Assembly (NCBI GenBank): GCA_003330885.1
Contig: CP030277.1
Coordinates: 1,860,001 to 1,924,000, forward strand
Source of the DNA: Rhodobiaceae bacterium
Lineage (GTDB): Bacteria; Pseudomonadota; Alphaproteobacteria; Parvibaculales; Parvibaculaceae
DNA: 64,000 bases
Direction of reading: 5' to 3'
Part shown: positions 46,647 through 57,845 of the stretch, piece by piece
How positions within the stretch are numbered: position 1 is the stretch's first letter
Layout of the letters: every line of letters begins with the position of its first letter
Translations under genes and position numbers: made by a program
Notes under the pieces: generated by a model
The model's database searches: none
The model's input: the letters and a program-made list of their open reading frames with translations, nothing else
What the model was told of the DNA's origin: nothing

Positions 46647-48314
46647 TTAGTTTGCCTGGCGCCGGAGGAAGGTTGGGATCTCCAATTGATCCTCTTCGAA
46701 CGACGATGCCACCATTCCTTCATCCGCTTTTGGCTGCGGGGAAGGCGCTTGCTGAGCAGCTGGCGGAGCAGGTTGAGGCTCAGGTGCGACCGCCTGCTGC
46801 GGCGCTGGTGAAGCTTGTCGCGCCGGTGCAGCAGCAGTCTGAGTCGGCTGAACGGCCTCACGCGGTACAACAGGCGCTTGGCGTGCTTCAGGTGCAGCCT
46901 TAGATCGCCCAGTCAGCCTCTCAAACAAGGAAGGTCCGCGAGCTGGTACAGCTTGCCTCGCGACAGGTTCTGGACGCGCTCCCAGGAAGGAAGGGAGTTC
47001 GCTGGATCGCGCTTCTACCCGATTAAGACCTGCCGGAATAAAGGGCCGGTTCGGTTCAGCAGTTGCAGACAGACTAGCCTGAGCTTGTGCTGGTTCAGCA
47101 ATAGGCTCCTGGCTTGGAATAATGACTTCTGCCTCATAAGCTGCTGGGTCAAAATCTGCTGGCAGAGGCGCTTCAAGAGCGAGTTCTGCCTCTGCCTGCG
47201 CAGCAGCAGGTTCTTGCACATCAACCCGCTCCGCTTCAGCTGCCACTTCAGCAGCTTCTGGCTCCACCGGAGTCTCTTCTACGGACATGCGCCGTCCTGG
47301 GCGAAGCATCGTGATCTTTTCCGTTTCGGGAACAGGCTGTTCAGCCTGCTCAACGTCAATACCTGTCGCCACGACCGAAACCCGCATGCTGCCGTCGAGA
47401 GATGAGTCAAACGTGGACCCAACAATAATGTTGGCGTCTGGATCAACTTCAGAACGGATACGGTTTGCAGCTTCGTCAACCTCATAAAGAGTAAGGTCCA
47501 TACCACCGGTGATGTTTATGAGAACGCCACGGGCGCCCTTCATAGATACTTCATCAAGCAATGGGTTGGAGATCGCAGCTTCAGCAGCTTCCACTGCCCG
47601 CTTCTCACCTTCTGCTTCACCCGTTCCCATCATGGCTTTGCCCATTTCGTTCATCACAGTGCGAACATCAGCAAAGTCGAGATTGATCAGGCCAGGCTTA
47701 ACCATGAGGTCGGTAATGCCAGCTACACCCGAATGCAGAACCTCATCGGCCATGGAGAAGGCTTCCGCGAAAGTCGTTCTCTCATTGGCAATCCGGAACA
47801 AGTTCTGGTTCGGGATGATGATGAGCGTATCAACAAACTTGGAAAGCTCAGCGATACCCTCATCGGCGAGACGTGCCCGCCGCGCGCCTTCAAATTGGAA
47901 AGGCTTCGTCACAACGCCGACTGTCAGAATGCCTTTTTCTCGTGCAGTCCGCGCAATCACCGGCGCAGCGCCCGTGCCCGTGCCGCCGCCCATGCCGGCT
48001 GTGATGAAGACCATATGGCTTTCTTCAAGACTCTCCGAAAGCTCGCCCAGGGCCTCTTCTGCCGCTGCGCACCCAACCTCGGGTCGCGATCCAGCACCAA
48101 GGCCTTGCGTAATAGCCTCGCCCAGTTGAATCCTGCGTTCAGCCGAAGACATGGTGAGTGATTGCGCGTCCGTATTCGCCACAACAAACTCAACACCTTC
48201 GAGTCCGGAATCGATCATATTGTTGACCGCATTGCCGCCAGCGCCGCCGACGCCAAATACAGTAATGCGTGGTTTCAGTTCAGTTGCCTGTGGAACCGTC
48301 AGATTGATGCTCAT
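46647..48314 (-). CDS. ftsZ: Cell division GTPase FtsZ
   Basis: Tubulin homologue that forms the Z ring. The GTP-binding signature [15 protein letters not shown], the NTDAQSL switch and the T7 loop [11 protein letters not shown] are intact. After the globular part (about 320) comes a linker of some 210 residues very rich in Ala, Gln, Glu and Pro, ended by the conserved peptide [12 protein letters not shown] that binds FtsA and other partners. 555 residues is long against E. coli (383) but usual in alphaproteobacteria. A perfect AGGAGG lies six bases before the ATG. Confidence 0.98.
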   Translation of the reverse strand: MSINLTVPQATELKPRITVFGVGGAGGNAVNNMIDSGLEGVEFVVANTDAQSLTMSSAERRIQLGEAITQGLGAGSRPEVGCAAAEEALGELSESLEESHMVFITAGMGGGTGTGAAPVIARTAREKGILTVGVVTKPFQFEGARRARLADEGIAELSKFVDTLIIIPNQNLFRIANERTTFAEAFSMADEVLHSGVAGITDLMVKPGLINLDFADVRTVMNEMGKAMMGTGEAEGEKRAVEAAEAAISNPLLDEVSMKGARGVLINITGGMDLTLYEVDEAANRIRSEVDPDANIIVGSTFDSSLDGSMRVSVVATGIDVEQAEQPVPETEKITMLRPGRRMSVEETPVEPEAAEVAAEAERVDVQEPAAAQAEAELALEAPLPADFDPAAYEAEVIIPSQEPIAEPAQAQASLSATAEPNRPFIPAGLNRVEARSSELPSFLGARPEPVARQAVPARGPSLFERLTGRSKAAPEARQAPVVPREAVQPTQTAAAPARQASPAPQQAVAPEPQPAPPAAQQAPSPQPKADEGMVASSFEEDQLEIPTFLRRQAN

Positions 48315-48516
48315 GTATGCCTCCTAGGAGCAAATCGTGGGTCGTAATCGAGGTCGAAGAAACAGGCTTACTCCTGGCCCATTTCTGTTGGAGCGGAATG
48401 CTCCGATTAGTGCGCTGGTCAATTGCCGCATCTTCCAGCACACCGATGATCGACCTCGCCGTCAAAGTCGGCTTAAACAACACAAAACCTGTCTGCGTGT
48501 TGCCAAGCCCGATCAT
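48280..48516 (-). CDS. Possible small gene between ftsA and ftsZ
   Basis: ATG at 48516 overlaps the ftsA stop by one base (TGATG) and has AAGGAG nine bases ahead, inside the last ftsA codons. The frame runs 78 codons ([20 protein letters not shown] at the start) through the 201-base gap and ends 35 bases inside ftsZ in another frame. Codon usage looks fairly coding-like. No known family recognised. It may be real, a translational-coupling device, or chance; the ftsZ ribosome site lies within it. Confidence 0.3.
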   Translation of the reverse strand: MIGLGNTQTGFVLFKPTLTARSIIGVLEDAAIDQRTNRSIPLQQKWARSKPVSSTSITTHDLLLGGIHEHQSDGSTGN

Positions 48517-49820
48517 CAAAAATTCTCCTTCAACCACCGTCCAATGCGCCGCCATTGACCAGTGTTTTCAGGAACGTCCAAAGCCGGATCCGAATTAATC
48601 GTGAGTGGAGCCAACTGTGAATAGGATGCAAGGCCAGCGGCGGCTGAGAAAGCTGGGCCGCCTGTTGCCTCTGCCAAGCCCATATATCGGACAGGTTGTC
48701 CGACACGGACCTTTTTATTGAGAATGCGCGCTGTGTGCTCCCGGGCACCGCTAAGCTGCGCGCCACCACCGGTGAGAACCACCCGCTGCCCTGCGACGCG
48801 ATCAAAGCCACTTTTGACAAGTCGGTCACGTACAAGCTCGAGCGTCTCTTCAAGCCGAGGCTGAATGATGCCCGTCAGAATGGAGCGTGGAATATGGTTT
48901 GCTGAAGAGTGATCAGTCTCGCCTACCTGTGGCACGTCGATCAGTTCGCGCTCATCTGAGGGGCTCGCAAGCGCGGACCCATAAAGGGTCTTCATACGTT
49001 CGGCATGTGCAATCGGTGTCGACAGGCCCCGTGCGATATCGTTTGTAATATGCTGGCCACCAACAGGGACCGCATCGCAATAAACCATCTGACCTTCAAA
49101 GAAGACAGCCAGCGACGTTGTCCCGCCACCCATATCGATCACAGTAACGCCAAGGTCCATCTCATCTTCAACGAGCGCAGCCAGGCCGCTCGCGTAAGGA
49201 GCGGCAACCATGCCAGCAACATTTAAGTGGCATCGCTGGATGCAAAGTTCGAGATTGCGCACAGGACCGTGCTGAACGCTGACCATGTGGAGTTCAACAC
49301 CAGCTTTTTCGCCAAACATGCCGCGCGGATCACGAATGCCGCGATTGTCATCAACCGAATAATTGATCGGGATCGCGTGCAAGACGTCGCGGCCTTCCGG
49401 CATATATTTGCTTTGGCCATACGACACCAGACGCGTCAAGTCATCATCCTGAACTTCACGAGAGGGGATCGGCGCTTGGACCGCGATGGTCTGGCTCTTA
49501 GGCTCGCCACAGGCCACGGTCACTAGAACGTCCCGCACCGTGGCGCCTGCCATACGCTCCGCCGCATCTACCGCCACACGGATCGCTTCTTCGGCCGCAT
49601 CCATATCTACGATGGCACCACCGCGAACACCGCGGGACACCTGATGACCAATCCCAATGATCCGCATGGGCGACAGGCCATTGGCAAGCTTGCCGGGCTC
49701 AATCTTGGCGATGAAGCAGGCAATTTTGTTTGAACCAACATCAAGCGCGGCAACAATACCAGGCCGTCCGGCACTGATGGGCTTGCCCTGCAATCCTTTT
49801 GCGCCAAGTCCCATATTCAT
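48516..49820 (-). CDS. ftsA: Cell division protein FtsA
   Basis: Actin-like ATPase that tethers FtsZ filaments to the inner membrane. N-terminal phosphate-1 motif ALDVGSNKIACFIAK, phosphate-2 VIDMGGGTTSLAVF, adenosine motif VVLTGGGAQLSG, and a C-terminal amphipathic targeting helix (GQWRRIGRWLKENF). 434 residues is normal. Its ATG overlaps the ftsQ stop by four bases, with GGGGA as ribosome site. Confidence 0.97.
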   Translation of the reverse strand: MNMGLGAKGLQGKPISAGRPGIVAALDVGSNKIACFIAKIEPGKLANGLSPMRIIGIGHQVSRGVRGGAIVDMDAAEEAIRVAVDAAERMAGATVRDVLVTVACGEPKSQTIAVQAPIPSREVQDDDLTRLVSYGQSKYMPEGRDVLHAIPINYSVDDNRGIRDPRGMFGEKAGVELHMVSVQHGPVRNLELCIQRCHLNVAGMVAAPYASGLAALVEDEMDLGVTVIDMGGGTTSLAVFFEGQMVYCDAVPVGGQHITNDIARGLSTPIAHAERMKTLYGSALASPSDERELIDVPQVGETDHSSANHIPRSILTGIIQPRLEETLELVRDRLVKSGFDRVAGQRVVLTGGGAQLSGAREHTARILNKKVRVGQPVRYMGLAEATGGPAFSAAAGLASYSQLAPLTINSDPALDVPENTGQWRRIGRWLKENF

Positions 49821-50842
49821 GTGTCATCCCCTTGTGAGGGACGATCCCAACCTTGGGTAACTGCATCGCGTCGCGCCGCCGCATCGGGGCTCAAACGAAC
49901 GGTAAACCGATCCGGCAGACGCACATCAATCGCTTCAATGTCACGCGCCAACACCCGTTGGGCCTCGTCAATCGCAACCAGTTCAGCGAGCGCTTCGCTC
50001 ACGCCAACCTCCGGCAACAAAACATCAACGCCATTTTCCAGACGCAGGTTCCAGCGACGGTCTCCGACCCGCACATAAGCGCGCACCCGGGCCTGAAGCT
50101 CCGGCCAAGCCGCAACCACCTGCGTAAAGCCCTCTGCTTCGCGCGCAGCACCATGGCCGACAACCAAAGGAAGGTGGCCATAACCTTCAACGCCATCTTC
50201 CGTGATCGGGCGCCCCTGCGCATCAATCACCGCCAGACGTCCGCCCCTCTGCCAAACTGCGAATGGACGGCGCTCGACAAGCTCAACATGGACCCGGTCC
50301 GGCAAAACCCGCGTCACTGTCGCATCGGCAATCCAATCGAGGCGCAGCAGATTTTCACGCGCGCGCTCTAGATCAACACCGAAAATGATCTGGCCTTGTT
50401 CAACTTCGAGCGCTTTCAAGACATCCGCCCTGGTGGTCCGCTCACGACCAGCAACCGTCACCTCATCGACACCAAAGCCAACCCAGGCAACAGATGCCGT
50501 GGCCTGATCTGCAACATAGGTCCCAGCCGCAGCGATATGCCCACCAACGGCCAAACCATAAAGGGCCGCCGCACCGACAAACCCGGCACTGGCAACACCC
50601 ACAAGAGATTTAGGCAATCGACCTTCGCGGATAGCCTCGATCGCACGCGAAAGCCGACCCGGGGGTCGCTGTCCCCGTCGACCAAATGTTTTTCCGGATT
50701 TAGCACGGCGCCGCCCCGGCGCAACCGCGCTGGTGCGCCGCGTGGTCTTCGAACCGCGCCCCGAAGCTGATCCGGAACCGGACGCAGAACGGCGCGGCGC
50801 AGTTTTGCGCGCAGGCCTTTTCTGTTCCTTTACCGATCGCAT
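49817..50842 (-). CDS. ftsQ: Cell division protein FtsQ
   Basis: Bitopic divisome protein linking early and late division proteins. An unusually long basic, Ser/Gly/Arg-rich cytoplasmic tail (about 1-85) leads to one transmembrane helix ([22 protein letters not shown]); then the POTRA domain ([21 protein letters not shown] ... [29 protein letters not shown]) and the beta domain. I use ATG 50842, with GGAGG seven bases ahead, over the upstream TTG; 341 residues. Overlaps ddl by 13 bases and ftsA by four. Confidence 0.95.
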   Translation of the reverse strand: MRSVKEQKRPARKTAPRRSASGSGSASGRGSKTTRRTSAVAPGRRRAKSGKTFGRRGQRPPGRLSRAIEAIREGRLPKSLVGVASAGFVGAAALYGLAVGGHIAAAGTYVADQATASVAWVGFGVDEVTVAGRERTTRADVLKALEVEQGQIIFGVDLERARENLLRLDWIADATVTRVLPDRVHVELVERRPFAVWQRGGRLAVIDAQGRPITEDGVEGYGHLPLVVGHGAAREAEGFTQVVAAWPELQARVRAYVRVGDRRWNLRLENGVDVLLPEVGVSEALAELVAIDEAQRVLARDIEAIDVRLPDRFTVRLSPDAAARRDAVTQGWDRPSQGDDT

Positions 50843-51747
50843 GACGCGTCCTCCACCATCCAACGGACAAGCGCGCCATATGACATTCCTTCATACGCCG
50901 CGAGTTCGGGAACCAACGACGTCGGCGTCATGCCGGGCTGCGTATTGACCTCTAACAGAACGAGCTCCCCTTTCTTTTCATCGAAACGGAAATCCGACCT
51001 GGTTACCCCCCGGCAACCAAGCGAATCATGTGCCGCATGTGTCACGTCCTGAACACGTTTATTTATATCCGAACTGATTCGGGCAGGCACTACGTGAACC
51101 GAGCCACCACTCGAATATTTTGCGTCATAGTCGTAGAAAGCTGTGTTTGCTGTGATCTCTGTGACATTTAGGACTCGGTTTCCGATCACTGCGCAGGTGA
51201 GTTCCATACCGGGTATGTAGCGCTCCGCCATCACGACATCACCGAGGTCCCATTTCGGTGAAGAGAGTTCTGCTGGAGGTCGGTTTTCACCTTCCCGAAC
51301 AATGAAAACACCGACACTCGAGCCCTGGTTGTGGGGCTTGATCACGTACGGCGTGTCCATGACATGGCCACGAGCCGCTTCTTCCCGCGTCACAAGCTTG
51401 CTCTCTGCGACGGGGAGACCTGCCGCCCGAAAAACATGCTTGGATTGCTCTTTATCCATGGCCACAGCCGACGCACGAACACCCGAATGAGTGTAGGGAA
51501 TGCCGAGCACTTCCAGGAGGCCCTGAACACATCCATCCTCGCCCCAGCGACCATGCAGGGCGTTGAAAACAGCGTCAGGCCCTATCTGGAGTAATTGCTC
51601 CGCCAGATCCCGGCCAGCATCAATCTCAGTGACCTCAAACCCTTCTCCACGCAGGGCTTCAGCGCAATCACGACCAGAAACAAGGCTCACTTCTCGCTCA
51701 GGCGACCAACCGCCCTTGATAACGGCGATATGTTTGTACTCACTCAT
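50830..51747 (-). CDS. ddl: D-alanine--D-alanine ligase
   Basis: ATP-grasp enzyme that makes the D-Ala-D-Ala dipeptide for Mur[23 protein letters not shown] is the N-terminal substrate loop (with the conserved E and S), [15 protein letters not shown] the ATP-grasp part, and [25 protein letters not shown] the metal-binding end. I start at ATG 51747, which overlaps the murB stop by four bases; 305 residues fits DdlB. Confidence 0.97.
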   Translation of the reverse strand: MSEYKHIAVIKGGWSPEREVSLVSGRDCAEALRGEGFEVTEIDAGRDLAEQLLQIGPDAVFNALHGRWGEDGCVQGLLEVLGIPYTHSGVRASAVAMDKEQSKHVFRAAGLPVAESKLVTREEAARGHVMDTPYVIKPHNQGSSVGVFIVREGENRPPAELSSPKWDLGDVVMAERYIPGMELTCAVIGNRVLNVTEITANTAFYDYDAKYSSGGSVHVVPARISSDINKRVQDVTHAAHDSLGCRGVTRSDFRFDEKKGELVLLEVNTQPGMTPTSLVPELAAYEGMSYGALVRWMVEDASCDR

Positions 51748-52673
51748 GAAGAAGCCTCGTCCCGTGTCATGCCAATGCGCCGGATTTCCCAATCAAGGGT
51801 GACACCACTTGTCTCTTTAACCCGCTTGCGCACGTCCTCGCCGAGCTCTTCAATATCGCTGGCAGTTGCGTCACCTGTATTGATGAGAAAGTTGCAATGC
51901 TTCTCGCTTACCTGTGCGCCGCCTCGCGTCAGACCACGACATCCGGCTGCATCAATCAGCTGCCAGCTCTTGTGTCCTTCTGGGTTTTTGAAAGTCGAAC
52001 CGCCTGTACGCGTTCGGATTGGCTGACTTGTTTCGCGACGCTCCGTAATCTCGTTCATCCGGCGCTCGATCTCCGACTTATCGCCAACAGAGCCCTGGAA
52101 AAGCGCACTCGTAAAATAGATATCTGCCGGGGCATTTGAGTGACGATAGCTGTAGCCCATGTCAGCAAGCGAATAGGTGACCCGCTTGCCTGCGCGCGTC
52201 ACGCCTTCTGCTTCGATGAGCACATCCATTGTTTCTTTTTCATAGGCGCCCCCATTCATGCGAAGCGCGCCCCCAATAGACCCTGGGATGCCTCGAAAAA
52301 ATTCCAGCCCAGCAATACCCGCTTCCATCGCCGACCGCGCGACCGCCATATCAAGTGCAGCAGTCCCTGCCCGTACACGATGGCCGTCCAAAATCTCGAT
52401 GCCCATGAAAGCTTTGCCCATCCGGATCACCACACCGGCAACGCCGCCGTCGCGAACGAGCAGGTTGGACCCCACACCGACAACCGTAATAGAAATCTCA
52501 GGCGGACAGGCTTTAAGGAAGTCCGCCAGGTCTTCCGCATCCGCCGGGCGAAACAGAACCTCCGCGGGACCACCCACGCGAAACCACGTAAGCGGCGCCA
52601 TGGGAGCATCGGGGATCAACTCACCACGAACTTCCGGCAATCCATCAATAAGGTGGTCGGCGACCATGCTCAT
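51744..52673 (-). CDS. murB: UDP-N-acetylenolpyruvoylglucosamine reductase
   Basis: FAD enzyme that reduces enolpyruvyl-UDP-GlcNAc to UDP-MurNAc. FAD site [25 protein letters not shown], catalytic Ser in [26 protein letters not shown] (the usual GSFFKNP is GSTFKNP here), and the final proton-relay Glu region. 309 residues, the shorter alphaproteobacterial type. Starts with ATG overlapping the murC stop (ATGA). Confidence 0.97.
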   Translation of the reverse strand: MSMVADHLIDGLPEVRGELIPDAPMAPLTWFRVGGPAEVLFRPADAEDLADFLKACPPEISITVVGVGSNLLVRDGGVAGVVIRMGKAFMGIEILDGHRVRAGTAALDMAVARSAMEAGIAGLEFFRGIPGSIGGALRMNGGAYEKETMDVLIEAEGVTRAGKRVTYSLADMGYSYRHSNAPADIYFTSALFQGSVGDKSEIERRMNEITERRETSQPIRTRTGGSTFKNPEGHKSWQLIDAAGCRGLTRGGAQVSEKHCNFLINTGDATASDIEELGEDVRKRVKETSGVTLDWEIRRIGMTRDEASS

Positions 52674-54085
52674 GCGCCCCCACCCAGCTTCTCAAGGTCC
52701 TGCGGCAATGCATTCGCCCATTGGGTAATATTGCCCGCGCCCAGGCACAGAACCATGTCGCCCGGGCTCGCCAGTTCTGCGATCACCCCCGGAAGCGCCT
52801 CCGCATTCTCTAATGCGAGCGCATGCTTGTGTCCGCGCTCCTGAAGCCCCTGCACCATCGTGTCACGATTAATGCCCTCGATCGGCTTTTCACCTGCTTC
52901 AAAGACCGGCGACACAATGACCGTATCTGCATCGTTGAAGCACGAGCAAAACTCATCAAAAAGATCGCGCAGGCGCGTGTACCGATGAGGCTGGACCACC
53001 GCGATGATCCGACCATCACTGGCGGAACGTGCAGCCTGCAGCACGGCAGCAATCTCAACAGGGTGATGACCGTAATCATCATAGATCTCCACGCCGTTCC
53101 AGGTACCAGCATGAGAGAAGCGACGCTTCACACCACCAAAACCTGCAAGGCCTTTTGCGATTGCATCTGCTGATAGGCCCATCCTGTGCGCGACGGCAAC
53201 CGCCGCCAGCGCATTGAGCATGTTGTGATGCCCGGGCATGGCGAGACGCAACCCGTCAATGCTCGTGCTTTCTCCAGATTTTCTGTCTGTGAGAGACACA
53301 TCAAAGACAGTGACCGCACCCTCCATCCGAATATTCGACGCACGAACGTCTGCCTGAGGGCTGGTACCATAGGTCACCAGCGTCCGATCGCTCACCCGCC
53401 CCATCAATGCCTGCACTTCGGGATGGTCAATGCAAAGAACCGCCAGACCGTAGAAGGGCACATTTTCTACAAACTGAACGAAGGCATCACGGACGCCATC
53501 AAAGCTTCCATAGTGATCCAGATGTTCCGGATCAATATTGGTGACCACAGCGATGGTCGACGGCAGCTTCGTGAAGGTCCCGTCACTCTCATCGGCTTCG
53601 ACAACCATCCACTCTCCGTCACCAAGACGGGCGTTCGTGCCATAGGCGTTGATGATGCCGCCATTGATCACAGTGGGGTCGATGTCGCCAGCATCAAGAA
53701 GCGCGGCTACAAGCGATGTCGTGGTGGTTTTCCCGTGGGTTCCACCAATAGCGACGCATGACTTCAGTCGCATCAGCTCCGCGAGCATTTCCGCGCGACG
53801 CACAACCGGCAACATCCGAGTGCGCGCCTCGATAAGCTCTGGGTTGTCTGCCTTGATGGCAGACGACACGACCAGCACCTGAGCATCACCCAGATTTTCA
53901 GCCACCTGCCCGACCATAACTTCAATGCCAAGGTCGCGGAGCCGCTTCACGTTGGCACTCTCTGCAGCATCCGACCCTTGTACGGAATAGCCGAGATTAT
54001 GCATGACTTCAGCAATGCCGCTCATACCGATGCCGCCAATGCCGACAAAGTGAATCACACCCATATCTAGCGGGGCTGGTCTCAT
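52670..54085 (-). CDS. murC: UDP-N-acetylmuramate--L-alanine ligase
   Basis: Adds L-Ala, the first residue of the stem peptide, to UDP-MurNAc. [19 protein letters not shown] is the nucleotide-sugar Rossmann motif, [18 protein letters not shown] the ATP P-loop, and [23 protein letters not shown] the C-terminal ligase motif with YGHHP. 471 residues. AGGAG nine bases before the ATG; overlaps murG by four bases. Confidence 0.98.
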   Translation of the reverse strand: MRPAPLDMGVIHFVGIGGIGMSGIAEVMHNLGYSVQGSDAAESANVKRLRDLGIEVMVGQVAENLGDAQVLVVSSAIKADNPELIEARTRMLPVVRRAEMLAELMRLKSCVAIGGTHGKTTTTSLVAALLDAGDIDPTVINGGIINAYGTNARLGDGEWMVVEADESDGTFTKLPSTIAVVTNIDPEHLDHYGSFDGVRDAFVQFVENVPFYGLAVLCIDHPEVQALMGRVSDRTLVTYGTSPQADVRASNIRMEGAVTVFDVSLTDRKSGESTSIDGLRLAMPGHHNMLNALAAVAVAHRMGLSADAIAKGLAGFGGVKRRFSHAGTWNGVEIYDDYGHHPVEIAAVLQAARSASDGRIIAVVQPHRYTRLRDLFDEFCSCFNDADTVIVSPVFEAGEKPIEGINRDTMVQGLQERGHKHALALENAEALPGVIAELASPGDMVLCLGAGNITQWANALPQDLEKLGGGA

Positions 54086-55278
54086 TGGTTTTTCTCCTGG
54101 GGTTCGTTCGTTCCATCAGGAGCCGAAAGAGTTTTATGCTTTTCAGGTGAAGGCAATCCACCTGACTTTTTACGCGCTACCCGCTCAACAAGATCTGCGA
54201 GCGATTGAACAGCGCGAGGCTTGCCTTCTGCCTTAGCAGCAGCAGCCATGCCAGACAGTTTATTGCCGTCAGAAAACAATGAAGACAGCGTCGCCGCCAG
54301 CAGTTCCGGCGTAAAGCCGTCCTGCTCCATCATGATAGAGGCGCCCGTGCTCGAAAGAATTTCCGCATTGGCCTTCTGATCTTGATCAAGGGAATGCGGA
54401 AGCGGCACGAGAATAGAGGGACGGCCAATCACGGCAAGCTCACTCACCGTTGACGCACCAGCCCGCCCAACCACCAGATGGGACTGCGCAATGGCTTTTG
54501 GCATATCATCGAAAAACGCGGAAAGCTTCGCTGAAACACCTGCCTTCGCATAGGCTTGACCTACACGATCCAGGTCCTCCTCACGACATTGCTGCGTCAC
54601 ATCGAGGCGCGCACGCAATTCCGCCGGCAGCGCCGTCAATGCTTCGGGGACGATATCGCTCATCACCCTGGCACCCTGACTGCCACCAAAGACGAGAAGC
54701 CGGATAGGCCCGCTCCCAATTTCATCAAACGGCACATCAGCCTGGGCCAACACAGCATCACGCACCGGGTTGCCTGTCACATGCAGTTTCGGCAGCGCGC
54801 GAGGCTTCAAATATTTCGGCGCAGGGAACGTCGATGCAATGGCATGAACAAATGGTGCAACAGCTTTATTGACGCGACCCAGAACAGCATTTTGTTCATG
54901 CACAATAGTGGGGATGCGGCGCAGAATGGCGGCAAGCATAGGCGGCATGGTCGGATAGCCGCCAAAACCCACCACCACCGATGGCTTGGCCCGCGCCATG
55001 ACAGCTAGAGACTGGCTTGTGCCATTCACGATTTTGGCAGCCGCTGAAAAAATACCGGCAAGCCCCGGACCAGAGAACGTCGCTGAAGGCACAGAGAATA
55101 TGTCCGCCCCCGGAAACAGGCGGTCGAAATGCTGAACACGTTCGTCGGTGATAAGAACGATTGAGTGTCCGCGCCGCTTCAGCTCCTGCGCCAACGCCTG
55201 GCCCGGGAACAAGTGCCCTCCTGTGCCACCAGCTGCAATCATGACCGGCCCTGATAAAGTAGGTGCGACACCACTCAT
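54082..55278 (-). CDS. murG: MurG N-acetylglucosaminyltransferase (lipid II synthase)
   Basis: Peripheral membrane GT-B enzyme that adds GlcNAc to lipid [20 protein letters not shown] is the first glycine loop, [11 protein letters not shown] the second, and [28 protein letters not shown] the UDP-GlcNAc site. A 30-residue polar tail follows. I use ATG 55278, which overlaps the ftsW stop and has GGAGGG six bases ahead, instead of ATG 55293; 398 residues. Confidence 0.97.
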   Translation of the reverse strand: MSGVAPTLSGPVMIAAGGTGGHLFPGQALAQELKRRGHSIVLITDERVQHFDRLFPGADIFSVPSATFSGPGLAGIFSAAAKIVNGTSQSLAVMARAKPSVVVGFGGYPTMPPMLAAILRRIPTIVHEQNAVLGRVNKAVAPFVHAIASTFPAPKYLKPRALPKLHVTGNPVRDAVLAQADVPFDEIGSGPIRLLVFGGSQGARVMSDIVPEALTALPAELRARLDVTQQCREEDLDRVGQAYAKAGVSAKLSAFFDDMPKAIAQSHLVVGRAGASTVSELAVIGRPSILVPLPHSLDQDQKANAEILSSTGASIMMEQDGFTPELLAATLSSLFSDGNKLSGMAAAAKAEGKPRAVQSLADLVERVARKKSGGLPSPEKHKTLSAPDGTNEPQEKNQ

Positions 55279-56420
55279 GCGTACGCCCTCCATTCAGCTG
55301 GCTGAGCGCCAGCATGTACCCGTCGACGGGTAAGCGAGAGCAGCATGCCCGTCGCAATGGCTAGCGCCAGAAGAGATGACCCACCGTAGGAAATAAAGGG
55401 AAGCGTCATGCCCTTCGCAGGCATGAGATTCAAATTCACAGCCAGATTGATCAGCGCCTGCGCCCCGATCAACAAAGTAAGTCCCGAAACGGCGAGTTGT
55501 ACAAAGAGATCAGTTTCATCAAGAGCACGAAGGAGTGTGCGTATGACAATGAAGCTGAAAAGTCCGATGATGAGGACCCCGGCGAGCACGCCAAACTCCT
55601 CAGCAGCCACAGCAAAGATAAAGTCTGTATGGGCATCGGGCAGGATAAGCTTCACAGCCCCCTCGCCCGGACCCCGTCCGAAAAACCCGCCAGCCTGAAC
55701 CGCTTCCATCGCGCGGTCGATTTGATAGGTGTCACCCGATGCTGGGTCCATAAAACGGTCGACCCGGCTGGCCACATGTGGAACCAGTTGATAGGCAGCA
55801 ATCGCGCCACCAAGCCCCACAGCGCCCAGACCGATAATCCAGAACCAGGAAATACCAACCATGAACAAGAGGCCACCAAATACCAGGGTGACAAGCGTTG
55901 CTTGTCCGAAATCCGGTTGCAGCACGAGAAGGCCGATAAAGAGTGCATAGAGCGCAAAGGCCAACGACATGCCCGGCACGGCTTTAGTGCGTGCCCCTTC
56001 GGCAAACATCCAGGCGACCAGAACAACAAAAGCTGGCTTCACAAATTCAGAGGGTTGCAGCGAAAACCGGCCAAGCGGCAACCACCGCGTCGCACCTTTG
56101 ATTTCCGGCCCTATCAGGAGGGTCGCACCCATCAGCACCAACCCACCAAAAAAAACGACAACTGCGAGGCGACGCACCTGCTTGGTTGTGAAGAACGAAA
56201 TACCAAAAATCAGGATGAGGGCGGGAACCAGGAAGACTGCTTGACGATAGACAAAATGAAAGGAATTGAGAGACAGGCGGTTCGCCACTGCTGGGCTTGC
56301 GGCCAGGGTCAGGATAATGCCGAGTGCCACAAGCGCCAGGATCGCAACAACGGTCCAGCGATCAATGGTCCACCACCACTCAGACAGAACAGATCGGTTA
56401 GCGCGGGAAAGACGGATCAT
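55275..56420 (-). CDS. ftsW: FtsW, septal peptidoglycan glycosyltransferase (SEDS family)
   Basis: Polytopic inner-membrane polymerase of lipid II that works with FtsI. About ten hydrophobic segments, the SEDS motifs GATRWLPLGRFSLQPSEFVKPAFV, QAGGFFGRGPGEGAVK and the C-terminal LPFISYGGSSLLALAIATGMLLSL are seen. Position between murD and murG in the dcw cluster fixes it as FtsW and not RodA. 381 residues. Starts by four-base overlap with murD. Confidence 0.97.
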   Translation of the reverse strand: MIRLSRANRSVLSEWWWTIDRWTVVAILALVALGIILTLAASPAVANRLSLNSFHFVYRQAVFLVPALILIFGISFFTTKQVRRLAVVVFFGGLVLMGATLLIGPEIKGATRWLPLGRFSLQPSEFVKPAFVVLVAWMFAEGARTKAVPGMSLAFALYALFIGLLVLQPDFGQATLVTLVFGGLLFMVGISWFWIIGLGAVGLGGAIAAYQLVPHVASRVDRFMDPASGDTYQIDRAMEAVQAGGFFGRGPGEGAVKLILPDAHTDFIFAVAAEEFGVLAGVLIIGLFSFIVIRTLLRALDETDLFVQLAVSGLTLLIGAQALINLAVNLNLMPAKGMTLPFISYGGSSLLALAIATGMLLSLTRRRVHAGAQPAEWRAYA

Positions 56421-57838
56421 GCTGCTTCTCCCCCATTTCCAATAGCTTTAAGAGCAGCGTGCACCATCTCGCGAAAGGCATCACCGCGTACTTCGAAATT
56501 TTTGAACTGGTCAAAGGATGCACAGGCCGGAGATAGAAGAACAACACCGTGACGGCCAGCGCGTGATGCACTCATCGCATCGCGGACAGCCGCAGCAACA
56601 GCGGCGTCAAGAGCACCTGTAGCAACATACGGCACCTGGCCCTCCAAAGAAGCGCCAAATGCATCAGCCGCCTCACCAATCAAATAGGCCTTTTCGACAC
56701 ATGGAAAGAGCGGAGACAAGGAGTCAATCCCGCCTTCTTTGGGAACCCCCCCAGCGATCCAATAAATTGTGTCATATGCACCGAGCGCCTTCGCAGCAGC
56801 TTCCGCATTGGTCGCCTTGCTGTCATTGACGAACAAGACACCCTCGGTCTCAGCGATAATCTCCATGCGATGGGCAAGACCGGGAAAAGACCGGAAAGAA
56901 TGCAGAATACGGTCAGCAGGAAAACCCAAAGACCGTCCGACGGAATAGGCAGCAGCGGCATTCTGCCAATTGTGCTGCCCCGCAAGTGTCTTCAGTTCTT
57001 TTAAGTCGCCGACCCGGTCTGTCTTCCCTGATCCGCTGTCATAGAGAACACCATCCAGTACACAAACGCCCCGGCTAAGAGACTTGGCTGTCGAAACAGG
57101 GACCAGAGTCGCTGTGCCCTTTCCGCAGACAGCCGAACAAATCTCGGAAGTCAGATCATCATCGATCCCAACCACCGCGACATCATTCGCCTTCTGGAAC
57201 TGAAACAGACGCGCTTTGACCGAGGCGTAGTGTTCAAGTGTTCCATGACGATCAATATGGTCAGGTGTGATATTGAGAAGCACACCAACATCTGGCCGCA
57301 AGGTCGGCGCAAGATCGATTTGATATGAGGAAACCTCAATCACATAGACGGTATCAGACCGAGGCGCGTCGAGATCAAAGACCGCCTTGCCGATATTGCC
57401 ACCAACTTCCGCACGCCGCCCATTGGCGGTGACCATGTGTCCGATCAATGCGGTTGTGGTCGATTTTCCATTCGTCCCCGTGATCGCAACAATTTTTGCC
57501 TCCGGGTTAAGCGCGCGCACCTCATGCTGAAAGAGCTCGACATCCCCGAGCACCGGCACGCCGGCACCCTGGGCAAGCCGCACAACCTGATGCGGTTCGG
57601 GATGGGTAAGAGGGATACCAGGCGCAAGGATGAGCGCCGCATACCCCTCAAGGCCTTCAACGCAAGGATCAGAGACAGAGAGGTTCGCAGCTTCCGCCTT
57701 GGCGCGCTGACCTTCACCATCGTCCCAGACCGTCACCTTCGCGCCACCTTTGACCAGCGCGCGCGCAACCGCTAACCCAGACGCTCCGAGTCCATAAACG
57801 GCGACCTTACGGTCCTTATATGCGCGCGCAGCAATCAC
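56417..57838 (-). CDS. murD: UDP-N-acetylmuramoylalanine--D-glutamate ligase
   Basis: Adds D-Glu to UDP-MurNAc-L-Ala. VYGLGASGLAVARAL is the N-terminal Rossmann loop, AITGTNGKSTTTALIGHM the P-loop, and LLSPACASFDQFKNFEVRGDAF the C-terminal signature. The start is GTG at 57838 with GAGG ten bases ahead; no ATG exists before the Rossmann loop. 473 residues. 7 bases after mraY. Confidence 0.97.
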   Translation of the reverse strand: MIAARAYKDRKVAVYGLGASGLAVARALVKGGAKVTVWDDGEGQRAKAEAANLSVSDPCVEGLEGYAALILAPGIPLTHPEPHQVVRLAQGAGVPVLGDVELFQHEVRALNPEAKIVAITGTNGKSTTTALIGHMVTANGRRAEVGGNIGKAVFDLDAPRSDTVYVIEVSSYQIDLAPTLRPDVGVLLNITPDHIDRHGTLEHYASVKARLFQFQKANDVAVVGIDDDLTSEICSAVCGKGTATLVPVSTAKSLSRGVCVLDGVLYDSGSGKTDRVGDLKELKTLAGQHNWQNAAAAYSVGRSLGFPADRILHSFRSFPGLAHRMEIIAETEGVLFVNDSKATNAEAAAKALGAYDTIYWIAGGVPKEGGIDSLSPLFPCVEKAYLIGEAADAFGASLEGQVPYVATGALDAAVAAAVRDAMSASRAGRHGVVLLSPACASFDQFKNFEVRGDAFREMVHAALKAIGNGGEAA

Positions 57839-57845
57839 TCTTAGG

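Noticed and set aside
47509-48129. 206-codon plus-strand frame opposite ftsZ
   Set aside because: Mirror of the conserved GTPase domain; Ser/Arg/Pro-rich shadow translation typical for high-GC genes.
48315-48515. CtrA-type TTAA-N7-TTAA site or sigma-70 promoter ahead of ftsZ
   Set aside because: Only a half site and poor -10 boxes are visible, so a promoter here cannot be supported from sequence alone.
55497-56552. 351-codon plus-strand frame opposite ftsW
   Set aside because: Antisense shadow of a highly conserved membrane protein; the translation is unusually rich in Lys, Arg, Asn and His, with no domain pattern or ribosome site.
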